Shown in pieces: positions 49,633 through 58,633 of a DNA stretch of 64,000 bases. A program made the position numbers and the translations under genes. This DNA is from Limnoglobus roseus. Its GTDB lineage: Bacteria > Planctomycetota > Planctomycetia > Gemmatales > Gemmataceae. Position 1 is the stretch's first letter. Every line of letters starts with the position of its first letter. The notes under the pieces were generated by a model that saw only the letters and a list, made by a program, of their open reading frames with translations, had not been told where the DNA came from and searched no databases. The stretch spans positions 5,828,001 through 5,892,000 of the forward strand of contig NZ_CP042425.1 in the NCBI RefSeq assembly GCF_008254045.1, read 5' to 3'.

Positions 49633-52434
49633 TCAATCGACCTCCGGGGCGAGTAACGCCGGACTCGTGATGTCTGCCGTCTTGTACCGCTCCACGAGGC
49701 GTTTGTAGTACGGACTGCGGGCGTCTCTCCGCCGCAGAGACTCCATCACCTTCAGGGCCGCCTCGCGGTCGTTCCGGCGGAAGTGAACCTCGGCCAACAC
49801 CTCCTGGTGCCATTTCACGGCTGGGGCGAGTTTGACCGCCCGTTGGGCCGATCGCAGGGCGGCGTCGAGTTCCCGGCGACACCCGGCCGCGGCTTGCGCG
49901 GCGGTGGCGTGCGACCAGGCACTGTCGGGGTTTTCGCGGATTAGCTTTTGAAGGGCCGCCCAAGTGATCTGGAACAGGGCGTCGGCTTCCGTGGCGTGCT
50001 TCAGCCGGTCGAATTCGGGGACGATGCCGGTCAGGAATTCGGTGTGGGCCGGCAAGAGTTGGAGCACTTCTTTCGACGCCGCGAACGCTCCCGCCACGTT
50101 GCCGGCCGCCAGAGTCACCCGGGCGCGATAAGCGCGGATGTTCGCCGGCACGCGGATGTACCCGCCGCCGTCGCAGAAGACGATGTTCGGCGTCAGGAGC
50201 AGGAAGTGAAGGTTCCGCTCGGTGGCCACGGCGGCGGTCTCGTAGTCCCCGAGGACTTCGGCGGATCGCGAGAGTTGGTTCCAGACGTTGCCGCGGTACG
50301 GGGACCAGAACCAGACGCACTTCCGCGTCCATTCACTTTCCGTCTTCACATCGGCTAACTCACCGCGTTCCGTCAGTTCGTGCAGGAACCGGCCGCGCAC
50401 TTGCGCGTCACCGAGCGTGATCGTGTGAGACAGTTTGATCCGCCGGTCGCCTTCGACACTGTCACCGCTCGCCCGCAAACTCTTGCCGGAGAGATAGAGC
50501 AGGATCGGGTTGTTCGGGTACTGCCGCCACCCTTGCTCGAAGACTTTGGCCGCCTCTGCGGGCTTGCCGCGCTCGGCCAGGAGGTCGCCGAGGTCGAGCC
50601 AGACCTTGAAGCTCTCGTTGGTGTCGTACATCCACGACCGCGGGCCTTTGTCCGGGTTGGCCGAAGACAGTTCGCGAATGAACGCCGCACTCCGCAACTT
50701 GTCGGCTTCGTCGAATCCCCACTCCCGCACGGCCTTCCGCATCTCGCCCTCAACGCGGTCGAGATCGCCCGCCAACCGGGCCGTCGCCGCCCGCGCGCGG
50801 TGACCGCGGACGCGGTCGATGATCGAACCTTCTGGCTTTCGGTTCTCGTTGGCACCAAGCCAGTTGTCCAGGAGCTGATTCGCCGTCTTCAAACGATCGG
50901 GGCTGCCGGTCCCGGCCAGGAGTTCGCGGACTCGCCGCATCGTCTCGCCCGAGTCGCCCTCGCGGTGTTCGCCGCTGTGGCGGAACGCCTTCCACCACCC
51001 CTTTGCCGCTTCCGCATCCTCGTCGAACAGCAGTTCGTAGGGATCGGGGAGTGCGTTGTAGATGGCGTCCTCGCTCCGGCGTTCGAGATGCGCGACGAAC
51101 TTTCCGGCGTGTTCGGCCGACAGGTCGTAGTGGCCGGACCGCAGCGACGCCCGGAGGAATTCGCGCATCAGATACGTGTTGCGATGCTGCACCTGCTCGC
51201 CGATCTGGTTGAAGAGTTGGACCGAGTCGTCCTTCCGGCCGAGCTGCGCCAGGATGCGGGCGCGGCGCATGTCGTAGTAGAGGCGTGGCTGAAAGCTCTC
51301 GTCTTCGCCTTCGGTCGGTTTCGAAGCGGCTCCATCGCCGAGGAGGCCGAGGACTTCGGGAAACAGCAACCTTTCCGCCATGACGTCCGCGAGCATACGC
51401 GGCCCCGCGTTTTTTTCTCGCAGAATGGCAGTGGCATCGAGCGGGCGTTCGTTGAGGAACAGGGCAATGCCGACTTCGACCGCCGACTCGTCGCCGTTGG
51501 TAGCCGCCTTCTTGAGTTCGGCCGTCAATTCCGAGACCTTGTCTTTGTTTCGCGCCCGCCGTGCCCGAAACAGTTGCAAGCCGGGGTTCGGCAGGTCGTT
51601 GGTGTCGCCCAGACCGATCAACGAATCCCATTCCCCGAGGTCTTCCAGGAACGATGCCAGGAAGCGCGGGGGCAGTTTGTCCTGGGGCTGACCGCGAAGG
51701 CGTTTGCGCGCGGCCGCACTTTGCCCGTTCAGGTGGAGAAGCACTGCGAGTGCACCTTCGGCTGCGTGTGCTTGAGAGTTGCTTCCACCGGCCGCCTTCT
51801 CCAACGCCCGAATCGCCTCCGGTGAACGGCCGTGCTGCTCCACGAAGACGGCGTAGTCGAGCCACGCTTCCAGGTTCGGGCCGAGTGTCCCCAACTCCAG
51901 AGCCTGTTCGGCCAGTTTGAGTTTGCAGTCGAACAGCAGCGGTGGGACCGCGTCGCGGGTGGCAGAGAGCAATCCCTCGAAAAGTGCTTCCCGCAAAGGC
52001 GGTTCGAACTCGTGGGACAGGATGAGCCGAAGTGTCCGCAAGCCGCGCTCGTCGTGGTGGGCGAGGGCGGTAATCGCGGCTTTCTGCCGCTGCGGATCGT
52101 CCGACCGGAACTCCTTGATCTGCTTCAGCACGTCCACGGGCGTGTCGGGGAAGATGCCCCAGTTGAATTTCTCGAGGATGTCGCTGGCGCGCTGAGCGAT
52201 TTCCGGGTCGTCGCTCTTCGTCGCGGCTTCCACGGCGGTGCGGGCTGGCTCGCCGAGCTTCCAGAGGTCGCGCGACGCGCGGTCGCGGACTGCGAAGACC
52301 GGGCTGCCGAGGTCGCGAACGAGTTGCTCGGCGTCCGGCTTCTTCTCGACGGCCTTCGGCGGGTCGGCGGCCAACAGGTAAATGAGGGGACTAATCAGGA
52401 CGACGGCGAGTACGAGAAAATGGAATCGTCGCAC
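49633..52434 (-). CDS. exported HEAT/TPR repeat protein
   Basis: 933 residues, GTG start at 52434 with GGGAG about 7 bp upstream. The N terminus is a signal or membrane anchor (MRRFHFLVLAVVLISPLIYL). A HEAT-like part comes first (LVRDLGSPVFAVRDRASRDL; KLGEPARTAVEAATKSDDPE). Many TPR-like helical pairs follow (for example GDLLAERGKPAEAAKVFEQG and HQEVLAEVHFRRNDREAALK). No catalytic domain is visible. Such proteins usually scaffold protein complexes, here probably in the periplasm. I could not assign a partner. It is convergent with the TolB-like gene. Confidence 0.8.
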   Translation of the reverse strand: MRRFHFLVLAVVLISPLIYLLAADPPKAVEKKPDAEQLVRDLGSPVFAVRDRASRDLWKLGEPARTAVEAATKSDDPEIAQRASDILEKFNWGIFPDTPVDVLKQIKEFRSDDPQRQKAAITALAHHDERGLRTLRLILSHEFEPPLREALFEGLLSATRDAVPPLLFDCKLKLAEQALELGTLGPNLEAWLDYAVFVEQHGRSPEAIRALEKAAGGSNSQAHAAEGALAVLLHLNGQSAAARKRLRGQPQDKLPPRFLASFLEDLGEWDSLIGLGDTNDLPNPGLQLFRARRARNKDKVSELTAELKKAATNGDESAVEVGIALFLNERPLDATAILREKNAGPRMLADVMAERLLFPEVLGLLGDGAASKPTEGEDESFQPRLYYDMRRARILAQLGRKDDSVQLFNQIGEQVQHRNTYLMREFLRASLRSGHYDLSAEHAGKFVAHLERRSEDAIYNALPDPYELLFDEDAEAAKGWWKAFRHSGEHREGDSGETMRRVRELLAGTGSPDRLKTANQLLDNWLGANENRKPEGSIIDRVRGHRARAATARLAGDLDRVEGEMRKAVREWGFDEADKLRSAAFIRELSSANPDKGPRSWMYDTNESFKVWLDLGDLLAERGKPAEAAKVFEQGWRQYPNNPILLYLSGKSLRASGDSVEGDRRIKLSHTITLGDAQVRGRFLHELTERGELADVKTESEWTRKCVWFWSPYRGNVWNQLSRSAEVLGDYETAAVATERNLHFLLLTPNIVFCDGGGYIRVPANIRAYRARVTLAAGNVAGAFAASKEVLQLLPAHTEFLTGIVPEFDRLKHATEADALFQITWAALQKLIRENPDSAWSHATAAQAAAGCRRELDAALRSAQRAVKLAPAVKWHQEVLAEVHFRRNDREAALKVMESLRRRDARSPYYKRLVERYKTADITSPALLAPEVD

Positions 52435-52524
52435 GGTTCAACTCCCACGCCGAGGATCGAGCCAGGAGAGTCATTCCCGACTGTACCACAGAACGCGGGG
52501 CGAACGGCAGGTCGATTTTCAACG

Positions 52525-53151
52525 CTAACGCAAGGCCCACAGAAACCAGATCGTCAGCCCGAAGAGCAGGCGGCAGCCCATCTGAATCGAAACCCACCAC
52601 ATGGCCCAACTCAGTGTTTGGCCGAGTTCGGTCAGGCCGCGCTTCACCTCGTCGTTGACGCGCTGATCGGGGTCGATCTTGCCGAACGTCAGCACGCGGA
52701 TGGCCCGTGCCCGCCGACTGCCCGCCCACTTTTCGGCGTAATCGAAGTATTTCTCGGTTTCGCCCCGGTCGAACCGCCCGACGACGAGAAGGAAATAGGC
52801 GTCCACGGCCAGCATTGGCCCGAGGGTGAGCACGAAGGGAATCAGTTGCCACCACGGCTCGGGAAGTTCGCTGACCAGGATTCGCGCCTGCGGCCAGATG
52901 CCGCGGGAGGCGATCATCTGCACCACCATCAGGGTCAAGACCAGCACGGCCGGCCGGAGCGTGGGCCAGTTGAGAAGGGCGTTTTTGTTGCCCGCCATCC
53001 GTTCGAGTAATTTTGGCCACCGGCCCCGCACGGCCACGAGAATGAAGAACGTGTCGCGGTAGACCGTCCATCGGCGCATGAGTCCGAGGACGAGCATGGC
53101 CGCGAGGTAGAAGTCGAAGACGCGAATGAGGTTCGCGGATGCCAGAGTCAT
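52525..53151 (-). CDS. polytopic membrane protein of unknown family
   Basis: 208 residues with about four hydrophobic helices: near residues 12-25, 68-84 (VLVLTLMVVQMIASRGI), 100-122 (LIPFVLTLGPMLAVDAYFLL) and the C-terminal end (MWWVSIQMGCRLLFGLTIWF). A charged cytoplasmic stretch with FDRGETEKYFDYAEKWAGSR sits between helices 3 and 4. I do not recognise a family. It lies 90 bp upstream of the HEAT/TPR gene on the same strand, and could help anchor it. The shared divergent region is described with the promoter entry downstream. Confidence 0.7.
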   Translation of the reverse strand: MTLASANLIRVFDFYLAAMLVLGLMRRWTVYRDTFFILVAVRGRWPKLLERMAGNKNALLNWPTLRPAVLVLTLMVVQMIASRGIWPQARILVSELPEPWWQLIPFVLTLGPMLAVDAYFLLVVGRFDRGETEKYFDYAEKWAGSRRARAIRVLTFGKIDPDQRVNDEVKRGLTELGQTLSWAMWWVSIQMGCRLLFGLTIWFLWALR

Positions 53152-53395
53152 TCAAGGGTTTACCGGGCAGTCCGAGGGGCGGGAAATGGAATCCTCAATC
53201 GCGCGTATCGACAATGTCACACTAGCGGGTTCAGAAAATCTCGCGGAACTGTTCCGGTTATCCCGTTTGAGCCGGCCGCTGTTTTTTTGATTTTGATTGA
53301 GGTTCAGTTGCTTTGTTCGGGTGTGAATCTTTAACGTAAATGAGTGGTTTCCGCAACGAACTGTCAACGCGGAAGAGGCCAAGCGCGAATTCTCA

Positions 53396-53423
53396 TTGAC
53401 ACAAAATTCTCACCGGTTAGGTT
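53396..53423 (+). promoter_or_regulatory. likely sigma-70 promoter; description of the 378-bp gap 53152-53529
   Basis: An exact TTGACA (53396-53401) is followed after 16 bp by TAGGTT (53418-53423, weak -10). Transcripts would have a leader of about 100 nt, which can pair GTGGGC (53453-53458) with GCCCAC (53496-53501). The first 200 bp of the gap are AT-rich with T-tracts (around 53283-53300) and hold no gene-like frame. Confidence 0.45.
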
Positions 53424-53529
53424 AAAGTTACCGTCCATCCCCGAGGATTTGTGTGGGCAGCCGTAGGACGCCGCTTCCCTAGCTTGGCATTCCCAGCCCA
53501 CCCCAACATGGCTGAGAGGATGCGTTCTG

Positions 53530-53907
53530 ATGACAACGACCAATAGTATGAGCGTTCCGCCCGCCGAAATCCCTGCGCAGGCGGACGCCGGCTTCGCCAA
53601 CGACCGACGCAAACGGAACATTCCGGTTGCGACGGACCGTCGACGGGCTAACAACGCCGCCGAGAAGCGGCGCACGAGCGAGCGCCGCCGGCTGATCGAC
53701 CCGACCACCTGCGAGCGCGATTACAACGATGAAGAGACGATCTTCATGAAGGCGATGGACCGCTACAAGCGGGAGAACCGACGCCCGTTCCCGACGTGGA
53801 GCGAAGTGTTGGAAGTCCTCCGCGCGCTCGGCTACCGTAAGGTGGCCGAACCGACGGATCTACCCGGTGCAAAGCGACCCGAACAGGCACCCGTTGCCGC
53901 CGATTGA
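53530..53907 (+). CDS. small basic planctomycete protein with conserved C-terminal helical motif
   Basis: 125 residues; a second in-frame ATG at codon 7 could also be used. The middle is very basic (RRKRNIPVATDRRRANNAAE, EKRRTSERRRLIDP). The C-terminal part ends with FMKAMDRYKRENRRPFPTWS and SEVLEVLRALGYRKV, which I recall as a conserved planctomycete segment. It has no signal peptide or membrane helix. The basic tract suits nucleic acid or ribosome binding, which is only a guess. It has a good TTGACA promoter and a long leader. The next gene, lpxB, has its own promoter. Confidence 0.7.
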   Translation: MTTTNSMSVPPAEIPAQADAGFANDRRKRNIPVATDRRRANNAAEKRRTSERRRLIDPTTCERDYNDEETIFMKAMDRYKRENRRPFPTWSEVLEVLRALGYRKVAEPTDLPGAKRPEQAPVAAD

Positions 53908-53917
53908 CAACCTCGCA

Positions 53918-53947
53918 TTGTCCGGGCGCATCCACTGGCAGTAGAAT
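53918..53947 (+). promoter_or_regulatory. likely lpxB promoter
   Basis: TTGTCC (53918-53923) and TAGAAT (53942-53947) are 18 bp apart (4 of 6 and 5 of 6 consensus matches). The predicted start of transcription is about 35 bp before the lpxB ATG. Confidence 0.5.
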
Positions 53948-53989
53948 ACTCGCGTACTCATTCATCCTTAGTGGCACGGATGCCGGACA

Positions 53990-55144
53990 ATGCGCGTATT
54001 TCTTTCGGCGGGCGAACCGAGCGGTGATTTGCACGGCTCGAATTTCGCCCGGGCGATTCAGGCCGTCTATCCGGGAATTGAACTCAGCGGCTTCGGCGGC
54101 GACAAAATGTCGGCCGCCGGAGTCGATTTGCATTTTCCCTTGGCCCAATTCTCGATCATGTGGTTCAGTCGGTCGATCATTCGATTACCGCGATATTTCA
54201 AACTCCTCGACGAAGCGGAGCGGTACTTCCGGCGGGAAAAGCCCGACGCGATCGTGATGATCGACTGTCCCGGTTTCCACTGGCACCTCGCCAAGCGGGC
54301 GAAGGCCATCGGCATCCCCGTCTACTACTTCGTCCCGCCACAACTCTGGGCGTGGGGCGGGTGGCGGACGCGCAAGATGCGCAAGAATTTCGACACGATC
54401 CTCACCGCGTTGCCGTTCGAGGACAAATGGTTCAAGCGAAAGGGCTTGAACACGTACTACATCGGCCACCCGTACTTCGACGAGTTGGATAAGCAACGGC
54501 CGGACATGAACTTCGTCCGGGAGCAGCGACAACCGAAGCAGCCCGTCGTGGCAATTCTTCCCGGCTCGCGCGGTCAAGAGGTGACGGGCAACATCCCGAT
54601 CATGCTGGCGACGGCGAAGAAAATTCACGCCGCCCGGCCGGACACCCGTTTCCTCGTAGCGGCCTTCAACGAGCGGCAGGCGAATGCCGCGAAACACCTC
54701 CTGCAAGGTTGTGACCTTCCGCTCGACGTTCACATCGGCAAGACACCCGAAATCATCGAATCGGCTGACGTATGCCTAGCGGTCTCCGGGTCCGTTGGTC
54801 TGGAACTGATGTACCGTCAGAAGCCGAGTGTGATCGTTTACAAATACTCGCGCCTCGCCCGCATGGTCAGCAAGCAGTTCATCACCTGCCCGTACATCAG
54901 CCTCGTGAACTTGCTGGCCGAGGAAGAGATTTTCCCGGAGTTCCTAACGTACCGCGACGATTCGGCACCGATCGCGGATCGGCTGCTCCAATGGCTGAAC
55001 GATCCCGTTGACTACGCCCGATCAGTCGCGAAGTTGGCGGCACTCCGCGAACGGGTCGCGATCCCGGGCGCGTGTCAGCGGGCCGCGGAGTTCGTCGTAG
55101 ATCGAATCCAGTCGTCCTCGGTTGCGGAAGTGACAGCGGCCTGA
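53990..55144 (+). CDS. lpxB: lipid-A-disaccharide synthase
   Basis: 384 residues. The opening MRVFLSAGEPSGDLHGSNFA is the LpxB signature, followed by GFGGDKMSAAGV, IDCPGFHWHLAKRAKAIGIP and YYFVPPQLWAWGGWR. The C-terminal half has ILPGSRGQEVTGNIPIMLA and the nucleotide-sugar site AVSGSVGLELMYRQKPSVIV. LpxB joins lipid X to UDP-2,3-diacylglucosamine to form the lipid A disaccharide at the inner membrane, as a GT19 enzyme. No other lpx gene is nearby. Its presence implies an outer membrane with lipid A. It has its own probable promoter. Confidence 0.95.
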   Translation: MRVFLSAGEPSGDLHGSNFARAIQAVYPGIELSGFGGDKMSAAGVDLHFPLAQFSIMWFSRSIIRLPRYFKLLDEAERYFRREKPDAIVMIDCPGFHWHLAKRAKAIGIPVYYFVPPQLWAWGGWRTRKMRKNFDTILTALPFEDKWFKRKGLNTYYIGHPYFDELDKQRPDMNFVREQRQPKQPVVAILPGSRGQEVTGNIPIMLATAKKIHAARPDTRFLVAAFNERQANAAKHLLQGCDLPLDVHIGKTPEIIESADVCLAVSGSVGLELMYRQKPSVIVYKYSRLARMVSKQFITCPYISLVNLLAEEEIFPEFLTYRDDSAPIADRLLQWLNDPVDYARSVAKLAALRERVAIPGACQRAAEFVVDRIQSSSVAEVTAA

Positions 55145-55221
55145 TTTTTGCGGGTTCGCTCTCGCGACAAGGCGACGGTTCCCCTTATCATCAATTCCAC
55201 CGCCCTCGCGTGAGACCAGCC

Positions 55222-55893
55222 ATGTCTGCACAGCCCTCGGAAGCCGTGCAAGATTACTTGAAGGCCATCCACAGCCTCGGCGGGGCGGACCACGTCATTA
55301 AGGCTGCCGACCTTGCGGCGTCGTTGGCGGTCAAGGCTCCGTCCGTGACGGGGATGCTGAAACGACTCGCGGAGGCCGGCTGGATTGCGTACACGCCCGG
55401 CGACGGGGCCATGTTGTCCGAAGCGGGCGTGAAGGAAGCCCGGCGGGTGATCCGCCGGCACCGTCTGATCGAATTGTTTCTCACGCAGGTTCTCGGCCTC
55501 GACTGGAGCGAAGTGGACGCCGAGGCCGAGGCCCTCGAACACGCGATTTCGCCCCGCTTGGAGCAGGCCATCGCCGACTACCTCGGCGAACCGCGGGAAG
55601 ACCCGCACGGCCACCCAATTCCGACGTCCGCGGGTGAGCTTCACCGACGAATCTTGTACCGGTTGAATGAATTCCAAGCCGGGCAGACCGTTGTGGTGCG
55701 AGAAGCGCAGGACGACAACCCGCTGCGTCTTCGCCACTGGCGAGACCACGGCCTCGTCCCCGGCGCAGTCGTCGAAATCCTGAGTTATCAGCCCTTGGAC
55801 GACATCTTCGAAGTGCAGATCGGCCCGCGGTTGCTCCGCCTCGGCAGTGAGGGGTTAGCGGGTCTTCGGGGTGAGGTCGTTGCCACTTCCTAG
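55222..55893 (+). CDS. DtxR/MntR family metalloregulator
   Basis: 223 residues from the ATG at 55222. The N-terminal winged helix (SEAVQDYLKAIHSLGGADHV then KAADLAASLAVKAPSVTGML) is the DtxR DNA-binding domain. The dimerisation/metal domain follows (RRVIRRHRLIELFLTQVLGL; VDAEAEALEHAISPRLEQAI), with the GHPIPT-type motif in DPHGHPIPTSAG. An SH3-like FeoA domain ends the protein (RHWRDHGLVPGAVVEILSYQ). These repressors sense Fe(II) or Mn(II). No metal transporter is adjacent, so the regulon is elsewhere; the ligand metal is open. Confidence 0.9.
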   Translation: MSAQPSEAVQDYLKAIHSLGGADHVIKAADLAASLAVKAPSVTGMLKRLAEAGWIAYTPGDGAMLSEAGVKEARRVIRRHRLIELFLTQVLGLDWSEVDAEAEALEHAISPRLEQAIADYLGEPREDPHGHPIPTSAGELHRRILYRLNEFQAGQTVVVREAQDDNPLRLRHWRDHGLVPGAVVEILSYQPLDDIFEVQIGPRLLRLGSEGLAGLRGEVVATS

Positions 55894-56103
55894 CGCATTT
55901 CGGCCCGAATTCACTTCTTCGCCACAACCCCGAACTTCGGAAATCCCGACGGTGATTCCCAAGAATCCTACATCGAATGTTTGCCCCCCGAAGTTGCGTG
56001 AATTAGTCTTTCCGCATCAGGGGAAGTTAACAACTTGGTTCGAATCGTCGGCCTGGGATGGTTATGGCGGTCGCCCTCACATTGTAAATGGGGTCATGAA
56101 AGT

Positions 56104-56259
56104 ATGTTTCAAATCTTCGTCGGCTACGCCAGCGTTCTCGCCGTCGCAGCCCTGTACTATACTTGGCGCGACGGGTATACGCCCCGGCACCAACAGCGGT
56201 CGGCCGTCAATGAGCGCGTCGCGTACATGCTGTGGGTCGCCGCCAATCGGAACTCTTAG
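56104..56259 (+). CDS. 51-residue single-pass membrane protein
   Basis: From the ATG at 56104 the peptide begins MFQIFVGYASVLAVAALYYT, one membrane helix, then a charged 30-residue tail (WRDGYTPRHQQRSAVNERVA). A GGGG lies upstream of the ATG. It is followed 28 bp later by a strong intrinsic terminator, which argues that the region is transcribed. No family is recognised. It could be a small regulator or assembly factor of a membrane complex. The 210-bp gap before it (55894-56103) shows nothing else, and the short length leaves doubt. Confidence 0.5.
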   Translation: MFQIFVGYASVLAVAALYYTWRDGYTPRHQQRSAVNERVAYMLWVAANRNS

Positions 56260-56287
56260 TCGTCTCGAATGAGATCGACCTCGCTTC

Positions 56288-56318
56288 AACCCAGAGCCGA
56301 ACGGCCCTGGGTTTTTTT
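56288..56318 (+). terminator. intrinsic terminator after the small membrane gene
   Basis: An 11-bp stem (56288-56298 with 56303-56313, one mismatch) with a GAAC loop runs straight into seven T (56312-56318). It is a classic Rho-independent terminator on the plus strand. Confidence 0.88.
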
Positions 56319-56324
56319 ACGCCG

Positions 56325-56353
56325 TTGACCATTCCCACTCGGCCCGTTACGAT
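56325..56353 (+). promoter_or_regulatory. likely hisF promoter
   Basis: TTGACC (56325-56330) and TACGAT (56348-56353) are exactly 17 bp apart (5 of 6 and 4 of 6 matches). The site lies just after the upstream terminator and about 50 bp before the hisF ATG. Confidence 0.55.
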
Positions 56354-56403
56354 CCTGGTAGACTCTCCTGTGGCGTTCGCCCCAGACTCGTATCATCTAC
56401 GGT

Positions 56404-57186
56404 ATGCTCACGAAACGCATCATTCCGTGCCTCGACGTCAAAGACGGTCGGGTGGTCAAGGGTATCCACTTCATCAGCCTCCGCGACGCCGGCGACCCGG
56501 TCGAAGTCGCACGGCGGTACGAACAGCAGGGGGCAGACGAGTTGGTGTTCCTCGACATTTCCGCGAGCCACGAGGGCCGTGCGATCTTGCTGGACATGGT
56601 GCGAAAGGTGGCCGAGCAGTTGTTCATGCCGTTCACGGTTGGTGGTGGCATCCGTACGCTGGAAGACGCCACGCAGCTCATTCAGGCGGGTGCGGAGAAG
56701 GTCAGCATCAATTCGGCGGCCGTGAAGAACCCCGCGATCGTGTCCGAAGTCTCCCGCAAGTTCGGCCGCTGCGCCACCGTAGTGAACATCGACCCTCGTC
56801 GCGTGACCCGCAACGGGCAAGAAGTTTGGGAAGTTCACATCAACGGCGGGCGGGTTCCGACCGGCCTCGACGCCGTCGCGTGGGCGAAGGAAGTCGAGCG
56901 TCTCGGGGCCGGCGAAATCGTGTTGACCTCGATGGACGCGGACGGCACGAAGAACGGGTATGACCTGCCGATGTTGAGAGCGGTGACGACCGCCGTGGGC
57001 ATCCCCGTTGTCGCCAGCGGCGGGGCGGGCAGCCCGGAACACTTGCGGCAGGCGTTCGAGGTGGGGGCCGACGCCGCCCTCGCGGCGAGCATTTTCCACT
57101 ACGATGAGTACTCGATCCCGGCGACGAAAGAGTATCTCGCGAAGCAGAACATTCCCGTCCGGTTGACTTCGCCGTTACGATATTAA
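56404..57186 (+). CDS. hisF: imidazole glycerol phosphate synthase cyclase subunit
   Basis: 260 residues. The TIM-barrel enzyme opens with MLTKRIIPCLDVKDGRVVKG, with catalytic D11, and has the second Asp at D130 (VVNIDPRRV). The phosphate-binding loops FTVGGGIRTLEDA and VASGGAGSPEHL are present. HisF takes ammonia from HisH and forms imidazole glycerol phosphate, giving AICAR as a by-product. No hisH, hisA or other his gene is adjacent, so the pathway is scattered. The last 30 residues (YDEYSIPATKEYLAKQNIPV) match the family end. It is 24 bp from the pilT-like gene. Confidence 0.95.
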   Translation: MLTKRIIPCLDVKDGRVVKGIHFISLRDAGDPVEVARRYEQQGADELVFLDISASHEGRAILLDMVRKVAEQLFMPFTVGGGIRTLEDATQLIQAGAEKVSINSAAVKNPAIVSEVSRKFGRCATVVNIDPRRVTRNGQEVWEVHINGGRVPTGLDAVAWAKEVERLGAGEIVLTSMDADGTKNGYDLPMLRAVTTAVGIPVVASGGAGSPEHLRQAFEVGADAALAASIFHYDEYSIPATKEYLAKQNIPVRLTSPLRY

Positions 57187-57210
57187 ATCAGCTATCTCAC
57201 GAGGTGATTG

Positions 57211-58623
57211 ATGTCCGAACAGCAACCTCATGCTGCGAAGCACGCCCCGAAACCTCCGGTCGCTGGCCCGGCGAAACCGGCGGCCGTCGCCCCCGCGAAA
57301 CCCATCGCGGTCACGCCGGTCGCCGCGCCGCCGGCCGCCCCGATCGCCGGACAGGGTGCCGGGCAACCAAACGTCCCCCGAGCTGACCAACCCGGCATCA
57401 TTCCCTTGGGTAGTGGGTATCACAACGAGCTTTTCCCGCTCTCGCCGAAGCCCGGCATCAAGGACGGGACGAGCAAGACCGGGCCGTACTACATCAACGA
57501 ACTCGGCGGCCTGCGGATCGCCGAAGAGGTGCCGGGCGAGCCGAAGATCAATCAACTCTTCCGCACGGTGATGTTGCACGAAGGCTCCGACTTGCACTTG
57601 AAGTCCGGCCTGCCCGGCATGATGCGCCTGCGGAACGTCATCCAGCGGATGAACACGCCGCCGATCGGCAACGACCTGATGTGGAAGTTGTTCCAGGGCA
57701 TCATGAACGACAAGGCCCACAAGCAGATGGACAACGACGGCGGGGCCGACTTCGCCCACGTCGTCGGCGACGACGAGTGCCGGTTCCGCGTGAACATGAT
57801 GAAGCAGCGCGGCAAGCTGGCCATGGTCGCCCGCCGCGTAAACACGAGCATCCCGACGTTCGCGAACCTCGGCCTGCCGCCGAGTATCGAGAAGCTCTGC
57901 CACTACGACCAGGGGATGATCATCCTCGCCGGCGTGACCGGGTCGGGGAAGTCGACGACCATCGCGTCGATGTTGGAGTACATCAACCAGAACGAGGCGC
58001 TGCACATCCTGACGATCGAAGACCCGATCGAGTTCGTCTTCGTTGACAAGATGAGCGTCATGAACCAGCGGGAGGTGTACCTGGACGTGGTGGACTGGCA
58101 CGTTGCCCTCAAGCACGCGGTGCGGGAAGACCCGGACATCATTCTCGTGGGCGAAATGCGGGACCAGGAGACGTTCGAGGCCGGCGTGCACGCGGCCGAA
58201 ACGGGCCACGTGGTCTTCGGAACCATTCACGCCTCGACCGCGGCGAGTACGATCAGCCGGATTCTCGACCTGTTCCCGCCGACCCAGCACCACGCCGTCC
58301 GGCAGTCGCTGGCCTTCAACCTCAAGGCGGTCGTCGCGCAAAAGCTCGTACCGGCCCTCAAGAAGTCGCGGACGCCGACGAACGAGATCATGATTATGAA
58401 CCCGACGATCCGCGACCTGATCTTGAAGAGCAAGGACGACAAGATCCTCGACGCCATCCGCATCGGCTTCCAGGAAGGGATGGTCGACTTCACCGAGAAC
58501 CTGCGGCAGCTCGTCGACCGTGGCGACATCGACAAGGCGACCGCCTTGGAGTTCGCCCCGAACCCCGAGCAACTCAAGATGGCCCTCAAGGGCATCAAGG
58601 TGGCCGCGCCGGGGATTCTGTAA
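57211..58623 (+). CDS. pilT: PilT-type type IV pilus retraction ATPase
   Basis: 470 residues from the ATG at 57211 (GAGGTG just upstream). The first roughly 65 residues are Ala/Pro/Lys-rich and disordered, longer than in standard PilT (about 345-370 residues). An N-terminal PAS-like domain follows (SDLHLKSGLPGMMRLRNVIQ). The ATPase has Walker A GVTGSGKST (241-249), the Asp box ILTIEDPIEFVF, Walker B IILVGEMRD and the His box FGTIHASTAAST. A C-terminal IMNPTIRDLILKSK corresponds to the AIRNLIRE retraction motif. It powers pilus disassembly for twitching. No other pil gene is nearby. The long N-terminal tail may be a localisation segment. Confidence 0.93.
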   Translation: MSEQQPHAAKHAPKPPVAGPAKPAAVAPAKPIAVTPVAAPPAAPIAGQGAGQPNVPRADQPGIIPLGSGYHNELFPLSPKPGIKDGTSKTGPYYINELGGLRIAEEVPGEPKINQLFRTVMLHEGSDLHLKSGLPGMMRLRNVIQRMNTPPIGNDLMWKLFQGIMNDKAHKQMDNDGGADFAHVVGDDECRFRVNMMKQRGKLAMVARRVNTSIPTFANLGLPPSIEKLCHYDQGMIILAGVTGSGKSTTIASMLEYINQNEALHILTIEDPIEFVFVDKMSVMNQREVYLDVVDWHVALKHAVREDPDIILVGEMRDQETFEAGVHAAETGHVVFGTIHASTAASTISRILDLFPPTQHHAVRQSLAFNLKAVVAQKLVPALKKSRTPTNEIMIMNPTIRDLILKSKDDKILDAIRIGFQEGMVDFTENLRQLVDRGDIDKATALEFAPNPEQLKMALKGIKVAAPGIL

Positions 58624-58633
58624 CAAGAAGCAC

